This document shows, one piece after another, positions 23,285 through 32,874 of a DNA stretch of 64,000 bases; positions within the stretch are counted from its first letter, which is position 1, and every line of letters starts with the position of its first letter. Made by a program: the position numbers and the translations under genes. Under the pieces are notes generated by a model. It was not told the DNA's origin. It made no database searches and saw only the letters and a program-made list of their open reading frames with translations. Source of the DNA: Lachnospiraceae bacterium UBA7729. GTDB lineage: Bacteria; Bacillota; Clostridia; Lachnospirales; Lachnospiraceae. The stretch lies in contig DLFD01000069.1 in the NCBI GenBank assembly GCA_002482005.1, forward strand, positions 1 to 64,000, in the 5' to 3' direction.

Positions 23285-24361
23285 ATGGATAAGAAAGATA
23301 TACTGTCAATGACGAAAGCGGAACTTGCGGACTTTCTGGAAAGTCTTGGCGAGAAGAAGTTCCGCGCAAAGCAGCTCTATGAGTGGCTGCATGTCAGGCA
23401 CGCGGAGTCCTTCGATGAGATGACCAATCTCTCCAGGGACCTGAGGGAGAAACTGAAGGAGACTGCTTTCCTGACATGGCCGGAGGCTGCTGAGGTCCTG
23501 AAAAGCCGCATCGATGAGACCAGAAAATATCTGTTCCGCTATCCTGATGGCAATGTGATCGAAGCTGTCCTGATGAAGTACAGCTACGGACTGTCCGTCT
23601 GCATCTCCTCCCAGGTAGGCTGCAGGATGGGATGCAGGTTCTGTGCCTCCACGATAGGGGGCAGGATCCGGGACCTCACGGCGTCTGAGATGCTTGAGGA
23701 AGTGATCCAGATCGAACGGATCGAGCAGACAAGGATCTCCCACATCGTCATCATGGGGAGCGGAGAGCCGCTCGACAATTATGAGAATCTGGTCCGTTTC
23801 CTCAGGATCATGGGAGATCCGGAGGGCGAGAAGCTGAGCCTTCGGGACATCACGGTTTCGACCTGCGGGATCGTTCCGAACATCAGAAGGCTCGCGGAAG
23901 AAGGACTTCCGGTCACCCTTGCGCTTTCGCTTCATGCTTCGGACCAGGCGGAGAGGGAGACACTGCTTCCGATCTCGAAGAAGTATGAGATCCATGACGT
24001 CATCGATGCGATGAAGTATTATTTTGAAAAGACCGGACGCCGGATCACCTACGAGTACAGCTGCGTTCAGGGTGTAAATACTTCGCCCGGGGACGCAAAG
24101 AAGCTCGCGGTCCTTCTCAGGGGCCAGAACTGTCATGTGAACCTCATCCCGGTCAATCCGGTGAAGGAGAGGGACTTTACCCAGCCAGGCAGGAGGGAGA
24201 TCGAGGCTTTCCGCTTCTTGCTTGAAAAATATGGAATTCATGTTACCATCAGAAGGGAACTCGGCCGTGATATATCGGCTTCCTGCGGACAGCTGAGGAG
24301 GAGCTATCTCGAAGAGAATGGAAACGTACTGTCAGACAGATGTCGGATTAAAACGGAATAG
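23285..24361 (+). CDS. rlmN: Dual-specificity rRNA/tRNA (adenine-C2)-methyltransferase RlmN
   Basis: This 358-residue radical-SAM enzyme methylates A2503 of 23S rRNA and A37 of some tRNAs. The iron-sulphur motif is SQVGCRMGCRFCASTIGG (CxxxCxxC). The SAM-binding GEPLDN motif appears in VIMGSGEPLDNYENLVRF. The two methyl-transfer cysteines are in TVSTCGIVPNIRRLA and near the end in DISASCGQLR. The N-terminal helical accessory domain is KKFRAKQLYEWLHVRHAESF. Its last 44 bases overlap the start of the stp phosphatase gene in another frame. Confidence 0.96.
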   Translation: MDKKDILSMTKAELADFLESLGEKKFRAKQLYEWLHVRHAESFDEMTNLSRDLREKLKETAFLTWPEAAEVLKSRIDETRKYLFRYPDGNVIEAVLMKYSYGLSVCISSQVGCRMGCRFCASTIGGRIRDLTASEMLEEVIQIERIEQTRISHIVIMGSGEPLDNYENLVRFLRIMGDPEGEKLSLRDITVSTCGIVPNIRRLAEEGLPVTLALSLHASDQAERETLLPISKKYEIHDVIDAMKYYFEKTGRRITYEYSCVQGVNTSPGDAKKLAVLLRGQNCHVNLIPVNPVKERDFTQPGRREIEAFRFLLEKYGIHVTIRRELGRDISASCGQLRRSYLEENGNVLSDRCRIKTE

Positions 24362-25046
24362 TAATCAGGACTTTGTCTACGCCTCAGATCAGACGGTGGG
24401 ACAGCTTCCTTCTCTTTTCATCGTCGCGGATGGGATGGGCGGTCATGCCGCCGGGGATCTTGCGTCCCGTATGTGCGTTGAGACAGTCGTGGATTCCATC
24501 GGAAACTCATCAAAGTCCGGGATCATCCCTGTCCTGGAAGAGGCGGTCAGAAAAGCGAATGCTGCCGTCCTGAAAAAGGCGGAGGAAAAACCGGAGCTTG
24601 CCGGGATGGGGACTACTTTCGTGGCAGGAGTCATCGACGGAGATACTCTGTATGTCGCGAATGTGGGAGACAGCCGGCTGTATGTGATCGATGACGAGCG
24701 GATCGACCAGATCACGGAGGACCATTCTCTTGTGGAGGAGATGGTCCGCGCAGGGAAACTCTCGAGAGAACAGATGAGAGATCATCCAGAGAAGAATATC
24801 ATCACCAGAGCGATCGGCGGAGACGCGGAGACGGAAGCTGATTTTTTTGATGTGGGACTGCACAGGGGAGATATTATACTTCTGTGTTCGGACGGACTTA
24901 CGAATATGGTGGAAGATGAGCAGATCTTCCGCATTGTAAAAAGAGAGAAGACGCTGAGGGAAGCGGGTCAGAAACTGATCTCGGCAGCAAATCTGGCAGG
25001 GGGCCGCGACAATATTTCCGTTGTGCTTGCGCGGTGCCCGATATGA
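24318..25046 (+). CDS. stp: PP2C-type Ser/Thr protein phosphatase (Stp/PrpC)
   Basis: This metal-dependent phosphatase of 242 residues is the usual partner of PrkC. Metal-binding motifs are all present: DVGLKRNSNQDFVY, FIVADGMGGHAAGDLAS, VANVGDSRLYVI, ITEDHSLVEEMVRAGKLS, IILLCSDGLTNMVEDEQ and GGRDNISVVLAR. It opposes the kinase on division and cell-wall targets. The start lies inside the end of rlmN (44-base overlap), so translation is probably coupled; GGAGGAG is present but somewhat far. prkC begins 13 bases after the stop. Confidence 0.95.
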   Translation: METYCQTDVGLKRNSNQDFVYASDQTVGQLPSLFIVADGMGGHAAGDLASRMCVETVVDSIGNSSKSGIIPVLEEAVRKANAAVLKKAEEKPELAGMGTTFVAGVIDGDTLYVANVGDSRLYVIDDERIDQITEDHSLVEEMVRAGKLSREQMRDHPEKNIITRAIGGDAETEADFFDVGLHRGDIILLCSDGLTNMVEDEQIFRIVKREKTLREAGQKLISAANLAGGRDNISVVLARCPI

Positions 25047-25059
25047 GGCGGCGAGCCAT

Positions 25060-27306
25060 ATGTTAAGTGCAGGAGATTCTCTTCAGAATCGATATGAGAT
25101 AATCAATTGCATAGGATCCGGAGGGATGGCGGACGTCTATAAGGCGAAGGACCACAGGCTGAACCGGAATGTAGCCATCAAGGTGCTGAAGCCGGAATTC
25201 AGGGGGGATGCGGAGTTCGTCTCCAAGTTCCGGGTCGAAGCCCAGGCGGCAGCAGGTCTGTCACACCCGAATATCGTGAATGTCTACGATGTCGGACTGG
25301 AGGACGGGATCTACTATATCGTGATGGAGCTTGTGGAAGGGATCACTCTGAAGGAGTACATCCGCAGCAAGGGCAGGCTTTCCGTAAGGGAGACTACCGG
25401 CATCTCGCTGCAGATCGCTGCAGGACTTGAGGCAGCTCATAAGAGCGGGATCATCCATCGTGACATCAAGCCTCAGAATATCATTATCTCCACGGATGGT
25501 ACCGCGAAGGTGGCAGACTTCGGGATCGCAAGAGCAGCCAGTTCCGATACGATCAATCCGAGCGCCATGGGGTCCGTTCACTACAGCGCACCGGAACAGG
25601 CAAGGGGCGGCTATTCGGATGAAAGAAGCGATATCTATTCCCTGGGCATCACGATGTACGAGATGCTTACAGGGAAGGTTCCTTTTGACGGAGATTCTAC
25701 CGTCGAGGTCGCACTGAAGCATCTCCAGGAGGAGATCATCTCACCGCGGCAGTATCTCCCGGATCTTCCAAGGGCGATCGAACAGATCATCCTGAAGAGT
25801 ACGGAGAAGAGCCCGGACCGCCGCTACCAGAACATGACGGAGCTGATCCGGGACCTGAAGGAATCGCTTGTGGAGCCGAACGGGAACTTTGTCGCAAGAA
25901 GCTCTGATATGGCGAAAGGGGAGACTCATCTCTATACCAGAGAAGAGCTGGATGAGATCAACCGGAGAACAGCATCCATGTCTTCATCCGGAACACAGGG
26001 AGCGCAGGATGCACAGGAGATCTATGGCAAAGAGAAAGGCTATCCGCCAGAGGATGACGGGGACTACTTCGACGGGGACGACAAGATGCCTTCGGATGAA
26101 GATGATCCTTACTATGATGAACTCGAGGATGAGCCTGAGAACGGAAGTACGAAGAAGAGAGAAGGGGGAAAGCGCAGACATGTAGGGGCTGCAGCAATCC
26201 TGTCTGTGCTTGCTGCGCTGCTGGTAGGTATCACGATCCTGTATCTGATCCTCCATACTTATGGTCTTCTGTCGGGACAGCCATCCCAGGAAGGAGAAAG
26301 CGAGTCGGCTCTTGTGATCGACTTGCCCGGCGACAGCGTGCAGGTCCCGGATATCCGGGGCATGGAGGAGAATAAGGCTCAGGAAGTGCTGAAAGGGCTG
26401 AAGCTTGGGTACCGTTACCTCGGAGAAGCTGCTTCTTCCGATTACCCGGAGGGAACAGTCATGAGTCAGAGTGAAGAGCCTGGGCAAAAAGTCCTTGTCA
26501 ATTCAACTATCGGCTACAAGATCTCAACAGGCCCGGACGAGGCACTGACGGTGCCGGATCTGGAAGGAAAGACCCGGAAAGAAGCGGAAGCGGCTCTTTC
26601 GTCGATGGGACTTCAGGTCTCGGTCGACAATACCAGGTACAGCGATACGGTGGATGAAGGCAGGGTCATCACGACCAATCCTGGGTCCGGGTCGGCGGTC
26701 CATGAGGGGGATACGGTGACCCTCTATATCAGTCAGGGGCAGGACACCATGAGTGTAAAGGTCCCGGACGTGACCGGAAAGTACAAGGATGAGGCAGTTA
26801 CCATGCTGACCAATTACGGTCTCTATGTCTATGTGACAACGGAGCCTTCCGATACAGTTGAGCAGGGACTGGTGATCAGTCAGGACCTGAAACCAGGTTC
26901 CAGTGTCCAGACAGGTTCTGCGATCACGATAATTGTGTCCGCAGGGCCGGAGGACCAGCCGCAGGTCGTGATCGACCCGGAACAGGCACAGACACAGAAA
27001 CAGACTTCGCCGGTCGGTGACATGACCGGCCAGGCCACTCAGCAGACTTCGACAAAGTGGGTCTGCAATGCCCAGCTGAACGCACCGGATTCCTTTACCG
27101 GAGGCAGCGTGCGGATCACCCTCGAGCAGAATGGGATCGAGACAACCGTATACGAAGGAACAGGGGACTTTCCTTATATCCTGAATGTCCAGGGGGCGGA
27201 TGGTGTCGGAACAGGGACCGCCTATGTCTACACACTGGATGATAATGGGAATGTTCTCACGAAGACAACCTACGACAATATCGATTTCAATCAGGTAGAT
27301 GGATGA
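25060..27306 (+). CDS. prkC: PASTA-domain Ser/Thr protein kinase (PrkC/StkP family)
   Basis: This 748-residue membrane kinase senses cell-wall fragments and phosphorylates division and wall proteins. The cytosolic kinase domain (about 10-275) has the Gly loop IGSGGMADVYKAKD, catalytic HRDIKPQN near residue 133 and DFG near 152. A linker rich in Asp/Glu leads to one membrane span (about 376-405, AAAILSVLAALLVGITILYL). Outside are three PASTA repeats (about 427-492, 497-560, 567-632), each beginning VPD, and a C-terminal beta-rich domain of about 115 residues. The start at 25060 is chosen over 25021 because the kinase N-terminus MLSAGDSLQNRYEI begins there and GAGGCGG precedes it. Its stop overlaps rsgA (ATGA). 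Confidence 0.95.
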   Translation: MLSAGDSLQNRYEIINCIGSGGMADVYKAKDHRLNRNVAIKVLKPEFRGDAEFVSKFRVEAQAAAGLSHPNIVNVYDVGLEDGIYYIVMELVEGITLKEYIRSKGRLSVRETTGISLQIAAGLEAAHKSGIIHRDIKPQNIIISTDGTAKVADFGIARAASSDTINPSAMGSVHYSAPEQARGGYSDERSDIYSLGITMYEMLTGKVPFDGDSTVEVALKHLQEEIISPRQYLPDLPRAIEQIILKSTEKSPDRRYQNMTELIRDLKESLVEPNGNFVARSSDMAKGETHLYTREELDEINRRTASMSSSGTQGAQDAQEIYGKEKGYPPEDDGDYFDGDDKMPSDEDDPYYDELEDEPENGSTKKREGGKRRHVGAAAILSVLAALLVGITILYLILHTYGLLSGQPSQEGESESALVIDLPGDSVQVPDIRGMEENKAQEVLKGLKLGYRYLGEAASSDYPEGTVMSQSEEPGQKVLVNSTIGYKISTGPDEALTVPDLEGKTRKEAEAALSSMGLQVSVDNTRYSDTVDEGRVITTNPGSGSAVHEGDTVTLYISQGQDTMSVKVPDVTGKYKDEAVTMLTNYGLYVYVTTEPSDTVEQGLVISQDLKPGSSVQTGSAITIIVSAGPEDQPQVVIDPEQAQTQKQTSPVGDMTGQATQQTSTKWVCNAQLNAPDSFTGGSVRITLEQNGIETTVYEGTGDFPYILNVQGADGVGTGTAYVYTLDDNGNVLTKTTYDNIDFNQVDG

Positions 27307-28184
27307 AGGGAAAGATCATCCGCGCGATCGCGGGATATTATTATGTATACGGATATGAAGATGGAAGGCAGCATCAGTGCCGGGCCAGGGGGATCTTCCG
27401 CAAGGATGGCGTGAAGCCGCTGGTCGGGGATGAAGCGGTCTTCCATCTGACTCACACGGAGGATACGGAAGGCAGTGTCGATGAGGTCCTGCCGAGGAAG
27501 AACGTCCTGATCCGTCCGCCTGTCGCCAATGTGGATCAGGCTCTCATCGTATTCGCCTTGAAAGACCCGGACCCCAATCTGTCCCTGCTCGACCGTTTTC
27601 TGGTCCTCATGCAGAAACAGAGGATTCCTTCCGTCATCGTCTTCAATAAGGATGATCTCGATGAAAAGAAGGAGATCGAACGGATCAGGGAGATCTACAG
27701 AGACTGCGGATGCCAGGTATATTCCATGAGCATCCGGACAGGAGAAGGGGTCGGGGAAGTCAGGAAACTTTTTGAGGGAAAGACGACGGTACTCGCCGGT
27801 CCAAGCGGTGTCGGAAAGTCTTCCCTGACGAACCTGATCTGTCCGGATGCGGGCATGGAAGTCGGCGAAGTCAGCCGGCAGACGAGGCGTGGAAAACAGA
27901 CGACAAGGCATGCCCAGCTGTTCCCCTGCGGAAAAGACTCCTTTTTCTTTGATACTCCTGGTTTCTCAAGCCTGTATCTGGACGGTATGAAGCCGGAAGA
28001 ACTGAAAGATTATTATCCTGAGTTTACAGAGTATGAGCCAGCCTGCAGATTCCAGGGCTGCATGCATCTGTCGGAGCCGGAATGCGGAGTGAAAGAAGCA
28101 GTCCGTGAGGGCAGGATCAGCCGGGAGCGCTACGAAAGCTACAGGAAGCTTACGACCGAACTGAAGGAAGGGAGAAGAAGATGA
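27303..28184 (+). CDS. rsgA: Ribosome small-subunit GTPase RsgA
   Basis: This circularly permuted GTPase of 293 residues helps mature the 30S subunit. The N-terminal OB domain (residues 1-70) is followed by the permuted G motifs: FNKDDLDEKKE (G4) comes before AGPSGVGKSSLTNL (G1), and DTPGFSS (G3) follows. The C-terminal zinc site is EYEPACRFQGCMHLSEPECG, with the C-x5-C-x-H-x5-C pattern. The ATG overlaps the stop of prkC by 4 bases, and its own stop overlaps rpe in the same way. The prkC-rsgA-rpe-thiN order is conserved in Firmicutes. Confidence 0.96.
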   Translation: MKGKIIRAIAGYYYVYGYEDGRQHQCRARGIFRKDGVKPLVGDEAVFHLTHTEDTEGSVDEVLPRKNVLIRPPVANVDQALIVFALKDPDPNLSLLDRFLVLMQKQRIPSVIVFNKDDLDEKKEIERIREIYRDCGCQVYSMSIRTGEGVGEVRKLFEGKTTVLAGPSGVGKSSLTNLICPDAGMEVGEVSRQTRRGKQTTRHAQLFPCGKDSFFFDTPGFSSLYLDGMKPEELKDYYPEFTEYEPACRFQGCMHLSEPECGVKEAVREGRISRERYESYRKLTTELKEGRRR

Positions 28185-28849
28185 AGTATATCCTCTCGCC
28201 GTCGATTCTGGCGGCAGATTTCTCATGTCTGAGGGATGATATCCGGAAGGCAGATGAGGCAGGAGCAGAATACCTGCATATCGATGTCATGGATGGATGG
28301 TTTGTCCCGGCTATCTCCTTCGGGCAGCCCGTCGTGACTTCCATTCGCGGCTGTACGGATCGATTCTTTGATGTTCACCTGATGGTGCAGGACCCGGAGC
28401 GTTATATAGCAGATTTCGCGAAGGCCGGAGCGGATGGGATCACCGTACATGCAGAGGCATGCAGGCATCTTGACCGTGTGCTCGACGAGATCCATGAGGC
28501 CGGCTGCCGGGCCGGGATCGCACTGAATCCTGCCACTTCGCTTGCGGCTCTTGACTATGTCTGTGACAAGGCGGACATGGTCCTGGTCATGACCGTGAAT
28601 CCGGGTTTCGGTGGACAGAAGCTGATCCCGGCCATGTACGGAAAGATCAGGGATCTGAGGAGGATCCTGGATGGAAAGGGGCTCCCCACCGACATAGAAG
28701 TGGACGGCGGGGTAAACATCTCCACTCTTCCGAAGCTTCTTGATGCTGGGGCGAATGTGATCGTTGCGGGATCGGCTGTCTTCCATGGGGATGTAGGGCA
28801 GAATGTAAGTGTACTGAACGGAATGCTGAAGGACTATGAGAACAGGTGA
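28181..28849 (+). CDS. rpe: Ribulose-phosphate 3-epimerase
   Basis: This TIM-barrel enzyme of 222 residues interconverts ribulose 5-phosphate and xylulose 5-phosphate. Motifs: LSPSILAADFSCL, YLHIDVMDGWFVPAISFG (metal His and Asp), FFDVHLMVQDPERYI, MTVNPGFGGQKLIP, TDIEVDGGVN (catalytic Asp) and the phosphate-binding ANVIVAGSAVFHG. It is co-translated with rsgA by a 4-base overlap and overlaps thiN by 14 bases. Confidence 0.97.
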   Translation: MKYILSPSILAADFSCLRDDIRKADEAGAEYLHIDVMDGWFVPAISFGQPVVTSIRGCTDRFFDVHLMVQDPERYIADFAKAGADGITVHAEACRHLDRVLDEIHEAGCRAGIALNPATSLAALDYVCDKADMVLVMTVNPGFGGQKLIPAMYGKIRDLRRILDGKGLPTDIEVDGGVNISTLPKLLDAGANVIVAGSAVFHGDVGQNVSVLNGMLKDYENR

Positions 28850-29495
28850 AGCAAAAACAGGGTATGTCTATTGCGGCGGAACGATCGGGGAGGGATTTCT
28901 CCCGGAAGACAGGAAGTCTTCCTATATCGTAGCAGCAGACAGAGGACTTGTGTATCTGGAAAGACATGGGATCGTCCCCGACCTGATCGTCGGGGATTTT
29001 GATTCCTCTCCGGAAGGGTTCATCGATGGATATCGATCGGAACATCCGGAGACAGAGGTAAGGGAGTTTGATCCGGAGAAGGATTATACAGACTCCGAGA
29101 TCGGAGTACGGGCAGCGGTGAAAGCCGGCTGCCGGAAAGTGACCATGATCGGAGCAACCGGCACCAGGCTGGACCATGTCCTCGGGAACCTGCAGGTACT
29201 GGCTTACCTTGAGTCAGTCGGAGTCTCCGGGGAGATCATCGATGCCCACAACCGGATCACGATCCACAGGAGATCTTTCACGATCCGGAAGGATTCCCAG
29301 TGGGGAAAGTATGTCTCTCTCTTTGCTTACGGCGGAGACGTGAAGGGACTCACCCTCAGGGGATTCCACTATACCGTCACTGACTTTACCCTTTCTTCCG
29401 TCGGGAGCAGGGCGGTGTCGAATGAGATCGATGACGAAGAGGGCGGCATCTCATTTACGGACGGGACTCTGCTCGTGGTCGAATCGAAAGACTGA
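28836..29495 (+). CDS. thiN: Thiamine pyrophosphokinase
   Basis: This enzyme of 219 residues transfers pyrophosphate from ATP to thiamine. It has IVAADRGLVYLERHGIVPDL, LIVGDFDSSPEGF, FDPEKDYTDSEIGVRAAV and MIGATGTRLDHVLGNLQVLA, the core of the catalytic domain, followed by the thiamine-binding beta domain (SLFAYGGDVKGLTLRG; LSSVGSRAVSNEI). It is the last gene of the murE-to-thiN co-directional run. No TPP riboswitch is seen upstream, as expected for an internal operon gene. Confidence 0.94.
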   Translation: MRTGEAKTGYVYCGGTIGEGFLPEDRKSSYIVAADRGLVYLERHGIVPDLIVGDFDSSPEGFIDGYRSEHPETEVREFDPEKDYTDSEIGVRAAVKAGCRKVTMIGATGTRLDHVLGNLQVLAYLESVGVSGEIIDAHNRITIHRRSFTIRKDSQWGKYVSLFAYGGDVKGLTLRGFHYTVTDFTLSSVGSRAVSNEIDDEEGGISFTDGTLLVVESKD

Positions 29496-29499
29496 AGCA

Positions 29500-29573
29500 T
29501 TGAGTAATGCCCTTTTCTCTGCTATAATATCTTTCCACAGTCTGCCCTTCCTTCCGAAGGGGCAGAAGTGTGG
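29500..29573 (+). promoter_or_regulatory. Promoter and 5' leader hairpin for ychF
   Basis: TTGAGT (29500-29505), 17 bases and perfect TATAAT (29523-29528). The predicted leader starts almost at once with a hairpin, CCACA...TGTGG enclosing CTGCCC...GGGCAG (29535-29573). This could protect the 5' end of the mRNA. Confidence 0.75.
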
Positions 29574-29637
29574 GACAACTTATAACAGAATCATTCACGA
29601 TCGAGCCTGAAAAACGGTATAAGGAGATAGAGATACT

Positions 29638-30735
29638 ATGAAGCTTGGCATTGTCGGACTTCCGAATGTCGGAAAAAGTACGCTGTTCAACTCACTCACC
29701 AAGGCAGGAGCCGAAGCGGCAAACTACCCGTTCTGTACTATCGACCCGAATGTCGGAGTCGTTGCAGTCCCGGATAAGAGACTGAAGCTGCTCGGAGATC
29801 TGTATCATACACAGAAGATCACACCGGCAGTCATCGAATTCGTCGATATCGCAGGACTTGTCAAGGGCGCTTCCAAGGGAGAAGGTCTTGGCAACCAGTT
29901 CCTCGCAAACATCCGTGAGTGTGATGCCATCGTCCATGTTGTACGCTGCTTCGATGACTCCAATGTCATCCACGTTGACGGCAGTGTTGATCCGGTCCGC
30001 GACATCGAGACCATCAATCTTGAGCTGATCTTTGCCGATATCGAAGTCCTCGAGAAGCGCATGAGCAAGGTTGGCCGCGCAGCAAGGAACGATAAGGACC
30101 AGGCCCAGGAGTTCGAGATGCTGAAGAGGCTGAAGGAACATCTTGAGGACGGAAAGCTGGCTATTTCTTTCGAGAGAAAGAGTGATAAGGAAGAGGAATG
30201 GTTTAATGAGTACGATCTTCTGACCGCCAAGCCTGTCATCTTTGCAGCAAATGTCTCAGAGGACGATGCTGCCGACGATGGAGATGGCAACGAGTACGTG
30301 AAGGCAGTCCGCGGCTATGCGAAGAAGTCCGGTTCTGAGGTATTCGTCGTCTGCGCCAGGATCGAGGAGGAGATCTCCGAACTTGATGACGACGAGAAGG
30401 CAGAGTTCCTTGCAGACCTTGGTCTGAAGGAATCCGGTCTCGACAAGCTGATCGCGGCATCCTACAGCCTGCTTGGCCTGATGTCCTTCCTGACAGCAGG
30501 GGAGAAGGAAGTCCGTGCATGGACGATCAAAAAGGGGACCAAGGCTCCTCAGGCAGCAGGAAAGATCCACTCCGACTTCGAGCGCGGATTCATCAAGGCA
30601 GAAGTCGTCAACTATAAGGACCTTCTCGAATGCGGTTCTCTTGCGGCGGCAAGAGAGAAGGGGATCGTCCGCATGGAGGGCAAGGACTATATCGTGCAGG
30701 ACGGAGACGTCATTCTCTTCCGGTTTAACGTGTAA
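29638..30735 (+). CDS. ychF: Redox-regulated ATPase YchF (Obg-type)
   Basis: This universally conserved P-loop protein of 365 residues binds ribosomes and prefers ATP to GTP. Walker [19 protein letters not shown], switch region [34 protein letters not shown] and the NxxE-type base motif region [13 protein letters not shown] are as expected. A coiled-coil insertion spans about residues 130-200. The C-terminal TGS domain carries [20 protein letters not shown] and [14 protein letters not shown], as in all family members. It is transcribed alone from a strong promoter. Confidence 0.97.
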   Translation: MKLGIVGLPNVGKSTLFNSLTKAGAEAANYPFCTIDPNVGVVAVPDKRLKLLGDLYHTQKITPAVIEFVDIAGLVKGASKGEGLGNQFLANIRECDAIVHVVRCFDDSNVIHVDGSVDPVRDIETINLELIFADIEVLEKRMSKVGRAARNDKDQAQEFEMLKRLKEHLEDGKLAISFERKSDKEEEWFNEYDLLTAKPVIFAANVSEDDAADDGDGNEYVKAVRGYAKKSGSEVFVVCARIEEEISELDDDEKAEFLADLGLKESGLDKLIAASYSLLGLMSFLTAGEKEVRAWTIKKGTKAPQAAGKIHSDFERGFIKAEVVNYKDLLECGSLAAAREKGIVRMEGKDYIVQDGDVILFRFNV

Positions 30736-30826
30736 TTACAGTGCCGCGGCGCATTGTCCGGCGTCATGCCTCCATGAAAGCCGGGCTATAGGTCAGCGGT
30801 CCGCCCTGACATGAGGGCATATATCT

Positions 30827-31705
30827 ATGATGCATTACGACATTGCATTTCCCCATCTCGGCATCTATCTTGACCATGTGATCAGAACCATCACACTTCC
30901 GGGCGGCTTCACGATCGCCATGTACGGGATCACGATGGCGGTGAGCATGCTCTGCGGCATCTGGCTGGCCATGTATGTCGCAGGAAAGACCGGCCAGGAC
31001 CCGGACAGCTACATGACATTCGCACTGATCGGGATCGTTACGGCTCTTCTCGGGGCGCGTATCTATTACGTGGCTTTCACCTGGGACTATTACGGAAAAC
31101 ATCCGCTTGAGATCCTGAACTTCCGGGGCGGCGGACTTGCTCTCTACGGGTCCGTGATTGCAGGAGTCCTTACGCTGATCGTGTATGCGAAGGCAAGGAA
31201 GATGAAGGTATCCCTTATGCTTGACACGGCCAGTACCGGCATGGTGCTGGGGCAGATCATCGGCAGGTGGGGCAATTTCTTCAACCGGGAAGCGTTCGGC
31301 GAATATACGGACAATCTTTTTGCGATGCGCCTTCCTCTGGATGCGGTCCGTCCCGATGAAGTGACGGATCTGATGAAGGAACATGAGTATGTGGCAGATG
31401 GGGTGACTTATATCCAGGTCCATCCAACTTATCTCTATGAATCTCTGTGGAATGTCGGCGTACTGACCGTCCTTCTCCTTGTCACTCTGAAGGGGAAGAA
31501 GAAGTTTGACGGAGAGATCTTTCTCTGGTATCTGCTTCTGTATTCCGCCGGCCGATTCTGGGTGGAAGGACTTCGCACGGACCAGCTGAGGTTTGCGGGA
31601 ACGGCCATCGCTGTCTCACAGCTTCTCGCAGCTGTTCTTGTCGTCACGGCGGGCAGCCTGCTTCTCATCCTCCGAAAAAGATGCCGGAGAGGCAGAAGAG
31701 CATGA
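30827..31705 (+). CDS. lgt: Prolipoprotein diacylglyceryl transferase
   Basis: This integral membrane enzyme of 292 residues has about seven spans and transfers diacylglycerol to the lipobox Cys of lipoproteins. The signature region is LGQIIGRWGNFFNREAFGEY, with the critical Arg, Asn and Glu. Other conserved parts are AMYGITMAVSMLCGIW, LGARIYYVAFTWDYY, FRGGGLALYGSVIAG, VHPTYLYESLWN and GRFWVEGLRTDQLRF. The start is 30827 or 30830 (two ATGs). The 91-base gap before it shows nothing notable. An Arg-rich tail ends the protein. Confidence 0.96.
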   Translation: MMHYDIAFPHLGIYLDHVIRTITLPGGFTIAMYGITMAVSMLCGIWLAMYVAGKTGQDPDSYMTFALIGIVTALLGARIYYVAFTWDYYGKHPLEILNFRGGGLALYGSVIAGVLTLIVYAKARKMKVSLMLDTASTGMVLGQIIGRWGNFFNREAFGEYTDNLFAMRLPLDAVRPDEVTDLMKEHEYVADGVTYIQVHPTYLYESLWNVGVLTVLLLVTLKGKKKFDGEIFLWYLLLYSAGRFWVEGLRTDQLRFAGTAIAVSQLLAAVLVVTAGSLLLILRKRCRRGRRA

Positions 31706-31807
31706 CGGAAGTGCCCGTGACCGGGGACAGATGCAGCCAATACAAAGGATGGATCCGGAAGGTGTTCTGCCTGTCCGGAGATCAGCAGTTTCAGCAGAGG
31801 GATTCAC

Positions 31808-32788
31808 ATGGCAGTTTCTGATATTGGAATCGATCTCGGCACGACAAGCGTGCTGGTATATGTGAAAGGGAGAGGTGTAGTCCTCAAGGAACCAAGTGTT
31901 GCAGCCATGGACCGCATGGATGACAAGATCCGTGCGATCGGCGAGGATGCAAGAGTCCTCCTCAGTAAGTCTCCTGGAACCCTGAGGGAGGTCCATCCTC
32001 TGGAAAATGGCATCATCGCCGACTATGTGGTCACGGAGCAGATGCTCCGCTACTTTATTCAGAAGGCGGTCGGTCGTCTCTCCTTCCGGAAACCGAGGAT
32101 CTGCATCTGCATTCCGACAGATCTCACAGAAGTGGAGAAGCATGCAGTTGAGGATGCCGGGTATCAGGCAGGCGCGCGGGAAGTCGACATGGTCGAGGAA
32201 CCGATCGCGGCTGCGATCGGGGCCGGCATCGATTTCTCTAAGCCGAGCGGCAATATGATCGTCGATATCGGAGGAGGCAGCACGCATGCGGCGATCCTGT
32301 CCATCAGCGGGATCGTTGTCTCCATGAGTGTGAAAGTCGGGGGCAACGACTTTGATGCTGCACTGATGCGATATATCCGCAGCCAGTTCGGAGTCGCCAT
32401 CGGACAGCAGGCTGCAGAGGAGATCAAGATGCAGGTCGGGACGGTCTATGAGAGGCCGGAAGAGCGGTTCATGGAGTTCATCGGCCGTGATATCGAGACG
32501 GGTCTGCCGAAGACGGTCAGGATCTCCTCCCAGGACTGCCGTCTTGCCTTCCGGGAGCTTACCGGCAGGATCGTGGAAGTGGTCCACAGCGTGCTGGAGA
32601 AGACGCCGCCGGAACTTGCCCAGGATGTTGCCCAGAGAGGGATCGTCCTTGTGGGAGGCGGAAGCCTGATCGACGGACTTGAGGAGCTGCTCGAGGCAAG
32701 GACAGGCGTCAATGTCGTCACTTGCGACGATCCTCTCTGTGCAGTTGCGATCGGGACCGGAAGATCCGGAGAACTGCTGGACCTGTAA
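31808..32788 (+). CDS. mreB: MreB/Mbl-family rod-shape actin homologue
   Basis: This bacterial actin of 326 residues forms membrane-bound filaments that guide wall synthesis. The ATP-binding motifs are present: phosphate 1 DIGIDLGTTSVLVYVKG, the connect region ENGIIADYVVTEQML, phosphate 2 GNMIVDIGGGSTHAAILSIS and adenosine motif IVLVGGGSLIDGLEELLE. PIAAAIGAGIDFSKPSGNM is the usual approach to the second phosphate loop. The rest of the mre operon (mreC, mreD) is absent here, so this may be an extra copy of the Mbl/MreBH type. AGAGGG precedes the ATG. Confidence 0.9.
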   Translation: MAVSDIGIDLGTTSVLVYVKGRGVVLKEPSVAAMDRMDDKIRAIGEDARVLLSKSPGTLREVHPLENGIIADYVVTEQMLRYFIQKAVGRLSFRKPRICICIPTDLTEVEKHAVEDAGYQAGAREVDMVEEPIAAAIGAGIDFSKPSGNMIVDIGGGSTHAAILSISGIVVSMSVKVGGNDFDAALMRYIRSQFGVAIGQQAAEEIKMQVGTVYERPEERFMEFIGRDIETGLPKTVRISSQDCRLAFRELTGRIVEVVHSVLEKTPPELAQDVAQRGIVLVGGGSLIDGLEELLEARTGVNVVTCDDPLCAVAIGTGRSGELLDL

Positions 32789-32874
32789 TCCAGCCCCAGG
32801 AAGATTCATGTGCAGCCGGACACTCCGGGAATGTCCGGAAGAAAACACGCGGGAGAGATACACAGGCTACTTGC

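Noticed and set aside
28850..29637. TPP riboswitch linked to thiN
   Set aside because: thiN is internal to an operon with a 14-base overlap with rpe. No riboswitch-like leader is seen.
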